A stretch of 9,777 bases of DNA from Firmicutes bacterium UBA7709. Its GTDB lineage: Bacteria > Bacillota_A > Clostridia > Peptostreptococcales > Anaerovoracaceae. Shown here one piece after another: positions 1 through 5,889 of this stretch. The first letter of the stretch is position 1. Each line of letters begins with the position of its first letter. The notes under the pieces are model-generated. The model saw only the letters and a list, made by a program, of their open reading frames with translations, had not been told where the DNA came from and did no database searches. The stretch spans positions 1 to 9,777 of the forward strand of contig DLFX01000321.1 of assembly GCA_002482405.1 (NCBI GenBank), in the 5' to 3' direction. The position numbers were made by a program, and so were the translations under genes.

Positions 1-311
1 AGGTCCACATCGTGGAAGCAGAAATACTCGATCCCCAGCTTCTCCATCATTTCAAAGCCCGCGTCCACCTTTGCCCTGGCGTGTTCCATGGTTCCAGGCT
101 CCACTCCGAAGGATTTGTCCGCCGTTCCGACGCCGAAGATGTCCTGCCCCACATTGCTCAGATTGTGCCACCATGCCATTGCAAAAGGCAGGTGCTCTTT
201 CATTTTCTTCCCGAGTATGACCCTCTCAGGATCGTAAAACTTGAATGAGAAATCATTCTTACTCCCCGGGCCCTCATACTGTACTTTTTTAATATTAAAA
301 AATTCCGTCAT
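1..311 (-). CDS. xylA: Xylose isomerase, N-terminal part (cut by window edge)
   Basis: Catalyses the reversible isomerisation of D-xylose to D-xylulose in the cytoplasm, the first step of the bacterial isomerase pathway. The minus strand reads MTEFFNIKKVQYEGPGSKND..., with the family features KFYDPERVILGKKMKEHLPFA (about residues 24-44), MAWWHNL (45-51), DIFGVGT (57-63) and YFCFHDVD (96-103). In the family the His and the second Asp of FHDxD form the catalytic charge relay; here they are H100 and D103. The 5' extension before the barrel fits the longer class II enzymes of Firmicutes. The ATG at 311 is preceded by AAAGGA (319-324) at a suitable distance. It lies 46 bases after mmsB on the same strand, so it is probably the next gene of the transporter operon. 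The metal-site residues and C-terminus lie outside the window. Identification is secure; only about a quarter of the protein is visible. Confidence 0.96.
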   Translation of the reverse strand, partial: MTEFFNIKKVQYEGPGSKNDFSFKFYDPERVILGKKMKEHLPFAMAWWHNLSNVGQDIFGVGTADKSFGVEPGTMEHARAKVDAGFEMMEKLGIEYFCFHDVD

Positions 312-333
312 GGTCTTTTCCTTTCATTTTTTT

Positions 334-349
334 CAGCACTTCTGCGCTG
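334..349 (-). other. Intercistronic hairpin between mmsB and xylA
   Basis: CAGCGC-AGAA-GTGCTG on the minus strand forms a 6-bp stem (one G-U pair) with a four-base loop, 8 bases after the mmsB stop. It is followed by a run of A, not U, so it is not an intrinsic terminator for this operon. It may stabilise the 3' end of the mmsB message or be chance; the stem is short. Confidence 0.35.
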
Positions 350-357
350 ACTGCAGC

Positions 358-1527
358 CTATGCCTTTACTTTTCTCTTGGTAACTACGTCGAGGGCCACC
401 GCGGCGACGACGATAAATCCTTTGACCGCTTTCTGCCAGTTTGCGTCGATTCCCAAAATGGACATGCCGTTGTTCATTACTCCCATGAAAATCGCTCCGA
501 TCACAGAGCCTCCAACGGTTCCGGTACCGCCGTAAGCGGACGCTCCGCCGATGAAGCAGGAGCCGATGGCGTCAAGCTCATAACCGTCGCCGAGGCTTGG
601 AGCGGAGGAATTGAACCTTGCGATGCAGACCAGGGCCGCGACAGCGCACAGAAATCCCATATTGGTATAGGCGAAAAACATCATTTTCTTGACGTTTACG
701 CCGGAAAGCCTGGTGGCTTTCGCGTTTCCGCCCATAGCGTAGAGATATCTTCCGGGTACGGTGTTTGTCGTAAAGTAGGCGTATGCCAGCACGACTACCG
801 CAAGCAGGATCAGCACCACCGGATATCCCTTGTAGTTGCCCAGCAGATAGGCGAAGTACAGGATGACCGCACTGATGGCGATGAGTTTGGCTAAAAGAGT
901 GGACATGTTTTCGACGGTATAGCCTTTTTTGACCTTCTTAGCTCTTCCTGTTACCATCATTACGACGATCGCAATGCATATGACCGCCGCAACTATCATG
1001 GTGACCGCAAGTAAAAATGCGCTGCTGCCCGTCTTGGGAAGAAAGCTTGTGAAATATTTCAGATATTCCGGAGGATATGGCGCCAGGGTCAATCCGTGGA
1101 GGATAACCTGGGCGATGCCGCGCCATAGAAGCATTCCCCCCAAAGTTACAATGAACGGCGGAATACCTATGTAAGCGATGCAGTACGCCTGGATCGCACC
1201 GATTCCGGTACCCACCAAAAGGCATATCACAATGGACAGATACACATTGACATGCATGTTGATCATCAGCGTGCCCGCCACGGCTCCCGTAAGCGCTACA
1301 ACGGCGCCGACAGAAAGGTCGATGTTGCCGCCGGTCAGGATGCAAAGCAGCATTCCTGTGGCGAGAATCACGACATAGCTGTTCTGGGAGATGATGTTCG
1401 AGATGTTTTGCGGTTTCAGGAAAGACCCTTTGCCGGATGTGCTGATCAGGATCTGGAACAGAATGACTGCTACGATTAATGCGATCAGCATTGTGTTCTC
1501 TTTGAGGAAGCTTTTAACTCTTTGCAT
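358..1527 (-). CDS. mmsB: Multiple-monosaccharide ABC transporter permease MmsB/GguB
   Basis: Membrane subunit of a ChvE-MmsA-MmsB (GguAB) type sugar importer of the carbohydrate uptake 2 group. It forms the channel for pentose or hexose passage through the cytoplasmic membrane. The 389-residue protein shows about ten hydrophobic segments. Counted from the start used here, it has the RbsC-like [10 protein letters not shown] motif (66-75), the cytoplasmic loop [21 protein letters not shown] region (259-279) expected to contact the ATPase, and a glycine-rich [16 protein letters not shown] segment (326-341). Hydrophobic segments near 180-250, split by a charged RAKKVKKGY loop, make it longer than RbsC, as is usual for this subfamily. 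I place the start at the ATG at 1527 (MQRVKSF) because GGAG at 1535-1538 is 7 bases from it; the ATG at 1533 has only one base of spacing. The start lies inside the mmsA 3' end (14-base overlap), which suggests translational coupling. Confidence 0.93.
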   Translation of the reverse strand: MQRVKSFLKENTMLIALIVAVILFQILISTSGKGSFLKPQNISNIISQNSYVVILATGMLLCILTGGNIDLSVGAVVALTGAVAGTLMINMHVNVYLSIVICLLVGTGIGAIQAYCIAYIGIPPFIVTLGGMLLWRGIAQVILHGLTLAPYPPEYLKYFTSFLPKTGSSAFLLAVTMIVAAVICIAIVVMMVTGRAKKVKKGYTVENMSTLLAKLIAISAVILYFAYLLGNYKGYPVVLILLAVVVLAYAYFTTNTVPGRYLYAMGGNAKATRLSGVNVKKMMFFAYTNMGFLCAVAALVCIARFNSSAPSLGDGYELDAIGSCFIGGASAYGGTGTVGGSVIGAIFMGVMNNGMSILGIDANWQKAVKGFIVVAAVALDVVTKRKVKA

Positions 1528-3070
1528 TTTCATTCTCCATCTTATTATTTTCTCGCATTATGCATGACATGATCACTTCCTGGCTGGCGTCTTTCCGGTC
1601 AAATTCCGCGATCATGCGGCCTTCATGCATCACAAAGATACGGTCGCTCATTCCAAGAATCTCCGTAAGTTCAGAACTGATAAGCACGACGGATTTTCCT
1701 TCGGCAACCAGCTGGTTAATGATCAGATAAATTTCATATTTTGCCCCCACATCGATTCCTCTTGTGGGCTCGTCAAGAATCATAATTTCCGGATCGGCAA
1801 ACATCCATTTTCCAAGCAGCACTTTCTGCTGGTTGCCCCCGGAAAGGTTTTCCACTTTTTGCCCCACGCTCGGGGTTTTTGTGTTCAGTTTTTCCACATA
1901 TTCTTTCGCGACCAGGATTTCCTTATCCTTGTCGATGACCTTATGACTGCTGACATTATCCATTTTAGCCAGCGAGTTGTTGATATAGATGGGGTTGGAA
2001 AGGATCAGTCCGTCTCCCTTCCGGTCTTCTGTAACATAGGCCAGCCTTGCGTCGATGGCCTGCCTTACACTGTTCAATTTTACTTCTTTTCCGTCTATTT
2101 TCAGCGTTCCTGAAATATTTGAGCCATAGCTTTTTCCGAAGATGCTCATGGCCAGTTCCGTTCTTCCGGAGCCCATTAGGCCGCTGATGCCCACGACCTC
2201 GCCGCGCCTTACGTTGAAGCTCACATTGTCGCAGACCTTGCGTTCGGAGTACAACGGATGATAAACCGTCCAGTTCTCGACCTCCATGGTGACTTCGCCG
2301 ATATTTGATGTTCTCTTCGGATACCGGTCCGAGATCTCTCTCCCTACCATGCCCTTTACAATGCGGCTTTCCCGGATATCGTCCTGACCCTTCACAAGGG
2401 TCTCGATGGTGGCGCCGTCCCGGAGGATAGTGATTTTGTCGGCCACGTAAGCGATCTCGTTCAGCTTGTGGGAAATCATGATGGAAGTCAGGCCGTTCTT
2501 TTTAAATTCAAGGAGCAGATCCAGCAGATGCTTGCTGTCGTTTTCATTGAGGGACGCGGTGGGTTCATCCAGGATCAGAAGTCTTACATTTTTACCGAGA
2601 GCTTTTGCAATTTCAACCATCTGCTGCTTGCCGACCCCGATATCCTTGATCTGTGTGTGGCTGTTCTCCGCGAGACCCACCGTCCGGAGAAGTTCGTCGG
2701 CTTTCGCATAGGTTTGATCCCAGTCGATTTTAAATTTTTTTCCGTTTTCGTTGCCGAGGAACATATTTTCGGCAATAGTCAGGTACGGAACAAGGGCCAG
2801 TTCCTGATGAATGATTACGATTCCCAGCCTTTCGCTGTCCTTGATCCCCTTGAACTGGCATACTTCACCGTTATAGATAACGTCTCCATCATAGCTTCCG
2901 TAAGGGTAGATTCCGCTGAGGATGTTCATGAGGGTCGACTTCCCCGCCCCGTTTTCTCCAACCAGCGCGTGGATCTCGCCCTCTTCCACTTCCAGATTTA
3001 CATTATCAAGTGCCTTGACCCCGGGAAATGTCTTGGTGATATTCTTCATTTCCAGCAATATATTCGCCAC
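1514..3070 (-). CDS. mmsA: Multiple-monosaccharide ABC transporter ATP-binding protein MmsA/GguA
   Basis: Energises sugar import with MmsB and ChvE on the inner face of the membrane. The 518 residues contain two fused ABC ATPase domains, as in RbsA, MglA and GguA. Domain 1 has Walker [10 protein letters not shown] (38-46), Q-loop HQE (88-90), signature-like IGVGKQQ (144-150), Walker B LLILDEP (164-170) and the switch His H201. Domain 2 has the usual degenerate Walker [10 protein letters not shown] (297-305), where Arg replaces the P-loop Lys, a canonical signature LSGGNQQK (409-416), Walker [13 protein letters not shown] (429-440) and SSEL (465-468) in place of the H-loop. This asymmetry is normal for sugar importers of this type and suggests one competent ATP site. 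The start is GTG at 3070, with GGGGAGGA (3077-3084) just upstream; no better ATG precedes the conserved [13 protein letters not shown]. It should not be confused with methylmalonate-semialdehyde dehydrogenase, also called mmsA. Confidence 0.95.
   Translation of the reverse strand: MANILLEMKNITKTFPGVKALDNVNLEVEEGEIHALVGENGAGKSTLMNILSGIYPYGSYDGDVIYNGEVCQFKGIKDSERLGIVIIHQELALVPYLTIAENMFLGNENGKKFKIDWDQTYAKADELLRTVGLAENSHTQIKDIGVGKQQMVEIAKALGKNVRLLILDEPTASLNENDSKHLLDLLLEFKKNGLTSIMISHKLNEIAYVADKITILRDGATIETLVKGQDDIRESRIVKGMVGREISDRYPKRTSNIGEVTMEVENWTVYHPLYSERKVCDNVSFNVRRGEVVGISGLMGSGRTELAMSIFGKSYGSNISGTLKIDGKEVKLNSVRQAIDARLAYVTEDRKGDGLILSNPIYINNSLAKMDNVSSHKVIDKDKEILVAKEYVEKLNTKTPSVGQKVENLSGGNQQKVLLGKWMFADPEIMILDEPTRGIDVGAKYEIYLIINQLVAEGKSVVLISSELTEILGMSDRIFVMHEGRMIAEFDRKDASQEVIMSCIMRENNKMENENAKS
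1535..1538 (-). promoter_or_regulatory. Ribosome-binding site that decides the mmsB start
   Basis: GGAG on the minus strand, inside the last codons of mmsA. It is 7 bases from the ATG at 1527 but only one base from the in-frame ATG at 1533, so it favours the inner start. Confidence 0.6.
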
Positions 3071-3076
3071 GAAAAA

Positions 3077-3084
3077 TCCTCCCC
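3077..3084 (-). promoter_or_regulatory. Strong ribosome-binding site for the GTG start of mmsA
   Basis: GGGGAGGA on the minus strand, about 7 bases from the GTG at 3070. It supports the non-ATG start and, being close to the Shine-Dalgarno consensus, may compensate for less mmsA mRNA beyond the upstream hairpin. Confidence 0.75.
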
Positions 3085-3094
3085 TTGCTTGTAA

Positions 3095-3123
3095 ATTTTG
3101 TGCAATGCTGCGTTGCGCAAAAT
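3095..3123 (-). repeat. Inverted repeat in the mmsA leader
   Basis: An 11-bp stem (ATTTTGCGCAA / TTGCACAAAAT on the minus strand, one G-U pair) encloses a 7-base loop. It lies between the chvE-mmsA terminator hairpin and the mmsA ribosome-binding site. No U-run follows, so it is not a second terminator. In the mmsA transcript it would form a stable 5' hairpin about 10 bases before the binding site, which could protect a processed or read-through mRNA end. The role is inferred. Confidence 0.5.
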
Positions 3124-3139
3124 TTCCTGCGCAAGCCTT

Positions 3140-3179
3140 AAATTAGAAAATTGGCAGGCGGTTTTCCACCGCCCGCCAA
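3140..3179 (-). terminator. Intrinsic terminator or attenuator between chvE and mmsA
   Basis: On the minus strand TTGGCGGGCGG pairs with CCGCCTGCCAA (11 bp, one G-U) around a 7-base loop, followed directly by TTTTCTAATTT. It begins 21 bases after the chvE stop. The form is that of a rho-independent terminator, but mmsA, mmsB and xylA behind it have no visible promoter of their own, so partial termination is the likely function. This arrangement is common after genes for binding proteins, which are needed in excess over the membrane subunits. Confidence 0.8.
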
Positions 3180-3200
3180 AGCCTGATGGCCGTTTAGATA

Positions 3201-4301
3201 CTACTGAATATCGGATTCTTTGTAGTAACCGCTGTCGATGAGCAATTCTTTGTAATTATCCACTGTGCAGATAACAGGAGCGCACAGATAGGAAGGAATA
3301 ACGCCTGTGCCGTTGTCATAGGTCTTGGTGTCGTTGATTTCAGGTTCGCTGCCCTTTACGATAGCGTCGACCATTCCTACGACCTTTTCTGCCAGAGTAC
3401 GGGTATCCTTAAATACGGACATGCTCTGGAGTCCCTGGATCATGTTCTTCGTGTTGGGCTTGTCGCAGTCCTGGCCGGTGATGATAGGCATATCATCCTT
3501 GGTGAAGCCTGCGGATACCAGCGCATTGGTCACGCCCAGCGCGGTGGAGTCGTTGGAGCACATTACAGCGTCAAGCTTTGTTCCGCCCTTCGGGCTGTAG
3601 CCGTTGGAGGAGATCAGATTGTCCATACGGGACTGTGCGTTCTCGGATTTCCAGTCTGCGGTGGAAACCTGAGCCTGCGTGGTCTGGCCGGACAGCACTT
3701 TCAATACGCCGCTGTCGATGTAAGGCTTCAGGACGCTCATTGCACCGTTAAAGAAGAATGTCGCGTTGTTGTCCGCCGGGTCGCCGGTGAAGAGCTCGAT
3801 GTTGAAGGGGCCCTTTTCCGTCTTAAGATTCAGCGCTGTCTCTATGTACTGACCCTGAATTACGCCAACCTGGAAATTATCGAAGGTTGCATAATAGGAA
3901 ACAGCGTCGCTGTTCATAATAAGTCTGTCATAAGCGATTACGGGAATGTTCTGCTCTTTGGCCTGCTTCAGAACTTCCGTCAGAGAGGAGCCGTCGATAG
4001 CTGCGATTACGAGAACCTTGCAGCCCTGTGAGATCATGTTTTCAATCTGGTTTACCTGAGTCGGGATGTCGTTATCCCCGCCGTACTGGAGGTCGACCTT
4101 GTAGCCGGCTTCTTCCAGCTTGGCTTTCATGTTTTCGCCGTCCTGATTCCAGCGCTGTAAGCTCTGTGTCGGCATGCTAACGCCGATCAAAACAGATTCA
4201 TCGGACGAATTGTCGGATGTGCTGCCGCCCGAGCCGCCGCCGCATGCTACCAATGACAGCGCAAGGGCGAGAACCATAATTAAGGCAATCAGTTTTTTCA
4301 T
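3201..4301 (-). CDS. chvE: ChvE-type multiple-monosaccharide ABC transporter substrate-binding lipoprotein
   Basis: Captures monosaccharides outside the membrane and delivers them to MmsAB. The 366-residue precursor starts MKKLIALIMVLALALSLVAC, a lipoprotein signal peptide with lipobox LVAC and lipidated Cys20. A Gly/Ser/Asp-rich linker (21-35) follows, then a type I periplasmic-binding fold of the ChvE/xylose-binding branch: VLIGVSMPTQSLQRWNQDG (36-54), GDNDIPTQVNQIENMISQG (75-93), VIAYDRLI (about 120-127), the FTGDPADNNA segment (about 163-172), AVMCSNDSTALG (about 245-256) and ITGQDCDKPN (about 274-283). Trp and Arg in QRW and Asp/Arg in YDRL correspond to sugar-contacting positions in this family. 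The likely ligand is D-xylose because xylA follows, but ChvE proteins bind several aldoses. The start ATG has AAGGAG (4309-4314) 7 bases upstream. First gene of the chvE-mmsA-mmsB-xylA operon. Confidence 0.94.
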   Translation of the reverse strand: MKKLIALIMVLALALSLVACGGGSGGSTSDNSSDESVLIGVSMPTQSLQRWNQDGENMKAKLEEAGYKVDLQYGGDNDIPTQVNQIENMISQGCKVLVIAAIDGSSLTEVLKQAKEQNIPVIAYDRLIMNSDAVSYYATFDNFQVGVIQGQYIETALNLKTEKGPFNIELFTGDPADNNATFFFNGAMSVLKPYIDSGVLKVLSGQTTQAQVSTADWKSENAQSRMDNLISSNGYSPKGGTKLDAVMCSNDSTALGVTNALVSAGFTKDDMPIITGQDCDKPNTKNMIQGLQSMSVFKDTRTLAEKVVGMVDAIVKGSEPEINDTKTYDNGTGVIPSYLCAPVICTVDNYKELLIDSGYYKESDIQ

Positions 4302-4337
4302 TTTTTCTCTCCTTTTCTTTCCGATCAGTTTATTAAA

Positions 4338-4368
4338 TAACTTTTGAAAAACTATTTTCTAAAAGTTA
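4338..4368. promoter_or_regulatory. Operator-like inverted repeat at the chvE transcription start
   Basis: TAACTTTT (4338-4345) and AAAAGTTA (4361-4368) form perfect 8-bp arms, and the centre GAAAA-ACTA-TTTTC (4346-4359) is also self-complementary. The element covers about +1 to +30 of the predicted chvE promoter, the place where a repressor blocks initiation. The left half contains ACTTTTGAAAAAC (4340-4352), which matches 12 of 13 bases of a motif at the ROK gene promoter. I infer that it is the binding site of the neighbouring ROK regulator; the sequence is AT-rich, so chance similarity is not excluded. Confidence 0.6.
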
Positions 4369-4373
4369 ACTTC

Positions 4374-4403
4374 ATGATATCATTCTGAAAAGTGCATTGT
4401 CAA
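4374..4403 (-). promoter_or_regulatory. Sigma-A type promoter of the chvE operon
   Basis: On the minus strand TTGACA (4398-4403, perfect -35) is separated by 18 bases from TATCAT (4374-4379, 5 of 6 of the -10 consensus). The predicted start is near 4367, giving a leader of about 66 bases. A-rich repeats directly upstream could serve as an UP element, and an operator-like inverted repeat begins at the start point. Confidence 0.78.
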
Positions 4404-4409
4404 CAAGGT

Positions 4410-4440
4410 TTTTTTAACATCATCTTCACTTTTTTAACAT
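4410..4440 (-). repeat. Two phased A-tract repeats upstream of the chvE -35 box
   Basis: ATGTTAAAAAA on the minus strand occurs at 4430-4440 and again at 4410-4420, exactly 20 bases apart, about two helical turns. They lie at roughly -43 to -73 relative to the predicted start. A-tracts in this phase bend DNA or bind the alpha subunit of RNA polymerase; a tandem activator site is the alternative. Confidence 0.5.
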
Positions 4441-4445
4441 GTTAA
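4434..4445. repeat. Perfect 12-base palindrome TTAACATGTTAA
   Basis: The palindrome overlaps the distal A-tract repeat and touches the foot of the terminator hairpin of the ROK gene. It lies about 70 bases upstream of the chvE start, where an activator could bind. There is no second copy in the window, so it may be incidental. Confidence 0.35.
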
Positions 4446-4489
4446 GAAAGGAAAAGTCAGAAAGAGGATTCTTTCTGACTTTTCCTTTC
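4446..4489 (-). terminator. Terminator-like hairpin after the ROK regulator gene
   Basis: GAAAGGAAAAGTCAGAAAG (4446-4464) and its exact complement (4471-4489) form a perfect 19-bp stem with a 6-base loop. On the minus strand the 3' arm is U-rich (CTTTTCCTTTC) and is followed by TTAAC, so the U-tract is partly within the stem. It sits 59 bases after the ROK stop and separates that gene from the chvE promoter. An intrinsic terminator is the best reading, although the stem is AT-rich and lacks a long free U-run. Confidence 0.65.
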
Positions 4490-4548
4490 GCGTATTATTA
4501 TCTGTCTTTCTTCAGAGCGCCGGCACTGGGTCATAACCGCCGCGGCGC

Positions 4549-5676
4549 TCATACCGTCTTTATGAATTCGTCCGCAAAGTGCAGCGCCGTTCCGATGGCG
4601 CTGGCGTTGGAAGTGTAATTGCTCAGGTGCAGGAAGTCGGCGCTGCTGTCAAAGACTGCGGTTTTGCAGAGTTGAAGCTTGATCTGCTCAAAATAATCTC
4701 CGATATACTTCACCAGAGTCCCGCCGAGGATCACGTCACAGTCCAGAAGCGTCCGGATGTTGTTGATTCCCATGCATAAAAATGTAAGGTACTCTTCCCA
4801 CACCGCTTTGCAGGAGGCGTCTCCCGCCTTCAGATTTTCAAAGAAGGAGTCTATTGTCTTTTCCTTTCCCCATGCCAGAATCGAAGTGGAAACGTAAGCC
4901 TCCAGACAGCCCCGCTCTCCGCAGGCGCACTGTTTTCCGCCGCTGACAACCGTCATGTGGCCGAACTCGGCGCCCCGGTTGTTCATTCCGCCGTACTGCA
5001 CCCCGTTGTAAACAAACGCGCCGCCGACACCCTCTGAAACGCTCAGAAACGCCAGTGTTTCCAGGTCCTTTCTGCTGTGGAGCTCCGCAAATCCGCCGGC
5101 ATTGGCGTCGTTTTCGATGAATATTTTATAGGTGATATATTTTGTCAGCGTGCCGATGGGGACCTGCTTTGTCTTCAGCGAGGGCGCGTTGATAATATTC
5201 TCTTTATCCTCGCTGAGAACTCCGGGGATGGATATCCCGACGCCCAGAATGATCCCCGGCTCAATGGCCTTTGACCGGATATAGCTGTCGATGCCCTTTG
5301 CGAGGAATTTCCCATAGCTGTCGCTGACCTCAAAATCGCGGTCCAGGCGCTTGACAGGAAGAGGGTTCCCCTTCAGGTCGATGGCCAGGATATTGATGTG
5401 GGTCCTCTTTATTTCTACGCCGACCACCATTCTCGCATCGGGAACGACGGAGATTTTTTTCGCTTTTCTGCCGCCGCTTGACTCGAACTTTCCGGCGTAA
5501 CGCAGCAATCCCATCTCAAACAGCTCCGTAAGGTTCTGGCTGACGGTGGGAAGGCTGAGCCCGAGATCCATTACGAGATCCTGTTTGGCAACCTTGTCTT
5601 TTTCAAAGATGTACCTGTAAACCTTGTTGCGATTGATCAGTTTCAGGTCTGTCGTCGTGGAAGTAGTCCTCTTCAT
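4549..5676 (-). CDS. ROK-family transcriptional regulator, XylR-like
   Basis: Probable sugar-responsive repressor of the adjacent uptake/isomerase operon. The 375-residue protein has an N-terminal winged helix-turn-helix: NRNKVYRYIFEKDKVAKQDLVMDLGLS (about 15-41) with recognition helix SLPTVSQNLTELFEMGLL (41-58), then the wing SSGGRKAK (66-73) typical of ROK repressors. The sugar-binding part shows GVGISIPG (145-152), ENDANA (188-193), GAEFGHM (235-241) and the zinc motif CACGERGC (250-257, Cys250, Cys252 and Cys257 with His240). The kinase phosphate loop DxGxT is absent (VGVEIKRTHI), so it should not phosphorylate sugar. I choose ATG 5676, preceded by ACGGAA. A further 10 codons upstream lies a TTG at 5706, but that codon has no ribosome-binding site and an AT-rich operator-like sequence before it. 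The inducer is probably xylose, inferred from xylA. Confidence 0.9.
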   Translation of the reverse strand: MKRTTSTTTDLKLINRNKVYRYIFEKDKVAKQDLVMDLGLSLPTVSQNLTELFEMGLLRYAGKFESSGGRKAKKISVVPDARMVVGVEIKRTHINILAIDLKGNPLPVKRLDRDFEVSDSYGKFLAKGIDSYIRSKAIEPGIILGVGISIPGVLSEDKENIINAPSLKTKQVPIGTLTKYITYKIFIENDANAGGFAELHSRKDLETLAFLSVSEGVGGAFVYNGVQYGGMNNRGAEFGHMTVVSGGKQCACGERGCLEAYVSTSILAWGKEKTIDSFFENLKAGDASCKAVWEEYLTFLCMGINNIRTLLDCDVILGGTLVKYIGDYFEQIKLQLCKTAVFDSSADFLHLSNYTSNASAIGTALHFADEFIKTV

Positions 5677-5709
5677 GATATATGTTCCGTTTCCATTGCC
5701 TGGCAAAAA

Positions 5710-5734
5710 GTTTTATAAAATACTTTTGTAAAAC
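5710..5734. promoter_or_regulatory. Operator-like inverted repeat at the ROK gene start point
   Basis: GTTTTA (5710-5715) and TAAAAC (5729-5734) are inverted arms, and each half continues as GTTTTAYAAAA. The right half ACTTTTGTAAAAC (5722-5734) differs by one base from the motif at the chvE promoter. It covers about +2 to +27 of the predicted ROK promoter, so autorepression by the ROK protein is likely. It also lies within the shared divergent region with the plus-strand amidohydrolase gene. Confidence 0.55.
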
Positions 5735-5742
5735 ATTAATTT

Positions 5743-5771
5743 ATTATAATGCTGATTTCCGGCAAATACAA
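5743..5771 (-). promoter_or_regulatory. Sigma-A type promoter of the ROK regulator gene
   Basis: On the minus strand TTGTAT (5766-5771) lies 17 bases before a perfect -10 box TATAAT (5743-5748). The predicted start is near 5736, with a leader of about 60 bases to the ATG at 5676. The -35 box is weak, as is usual for a regulator gene expressed at a low level. Confidence 0.65.
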
Positions 5772-5797
5772 GCGATAATTTATATTTAAGATGATTC

Positions 5798-5826
5798 TTT
5801 TCACTTTTGTTGATTCGTGCTAAAAT
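5798..5826 (+). promoter_or_regulatory. Promoter of the plus-strand amidohydrolase gene
   Basis: TTTTCA (5798-5803, 4 of 6) is followed after 17 bases by TAAAAT (5821-5826, 5 of 6) with an extended -10 TG at 5818-5819. The predicted start is near 5833, leaving a leader of about 57 bases. It fires away from the ROK promoter, with the two -35 boxes about 26 bases apart. Confidence 0.6.
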
Positions 5827-5839
5827 GAATTAGTTGTGC

Positions 5840-5875
5840 TGATCGAAGCTCGAATCAGGTTATTTATTGATCGAA
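5840..5875 (+). repeat. Short direct repeat in the amidohydrolase leader
   Basis: TGATCGAA occurs at 5840-5847 and 5868-5875, both inside the predicted 5' leader between the promoter and the ribosome-binding site. The start-to-start distance is 28 bases. It could be a regulator site; the length is too small to be sure. Confidence 0.3.
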
Positions 5876-5878
5876 TAT

Positions 5879-5884
5879 GGAGGG
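5879..5884 (+). promoter_or_regulatory. Ribosome-binding site that decides the amidohydrolase start
   Basis: GGAGGG lies 5-6 bases before the ATG at 5890. It rules in favour of this start over the in-frame GTG at 5836, which has no binding site and falls almost on the predicted transcription start. Confidence 0.8.
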
Positions 5885-5889
5885 ATCCT

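Noticed and set aside
241..894. A 217-codon open frame on the plus strand over mmsB and the xylA start
   Set aside because: It lies opposite two recognisable genes, lacks a ribosome-binding site and shows no domain.
2468..3094. A 208-codon plus-strand frame over mmsA
   Set aside because: Antisense shadow of the ATPase gene; no translation signal and no recognisable fold.
4302..4548. A catabolite-repression (cre) site in the chvE promoter region
   Set aside because: I looked for the TGWAANCGNTNWCA pattern and found no adequate match; the visible palindromes have a different sequence.
5677..5706. N-terminal extension of the ROK regulator from TTG 5706
   Set aside because: There is no ribosome-binding site before the TTG, the sequence there is an AT-rich operator-like repeat, and ATG 5676 fits the usual ROK N-terminus.
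5836..5889. GTG start 18 codons upstream of the plus-strand amidohydrolase
   Set aside because: It falls almost at the predicted transcription start and has no binding site, whereas GGAGGG serves ATG 5890.
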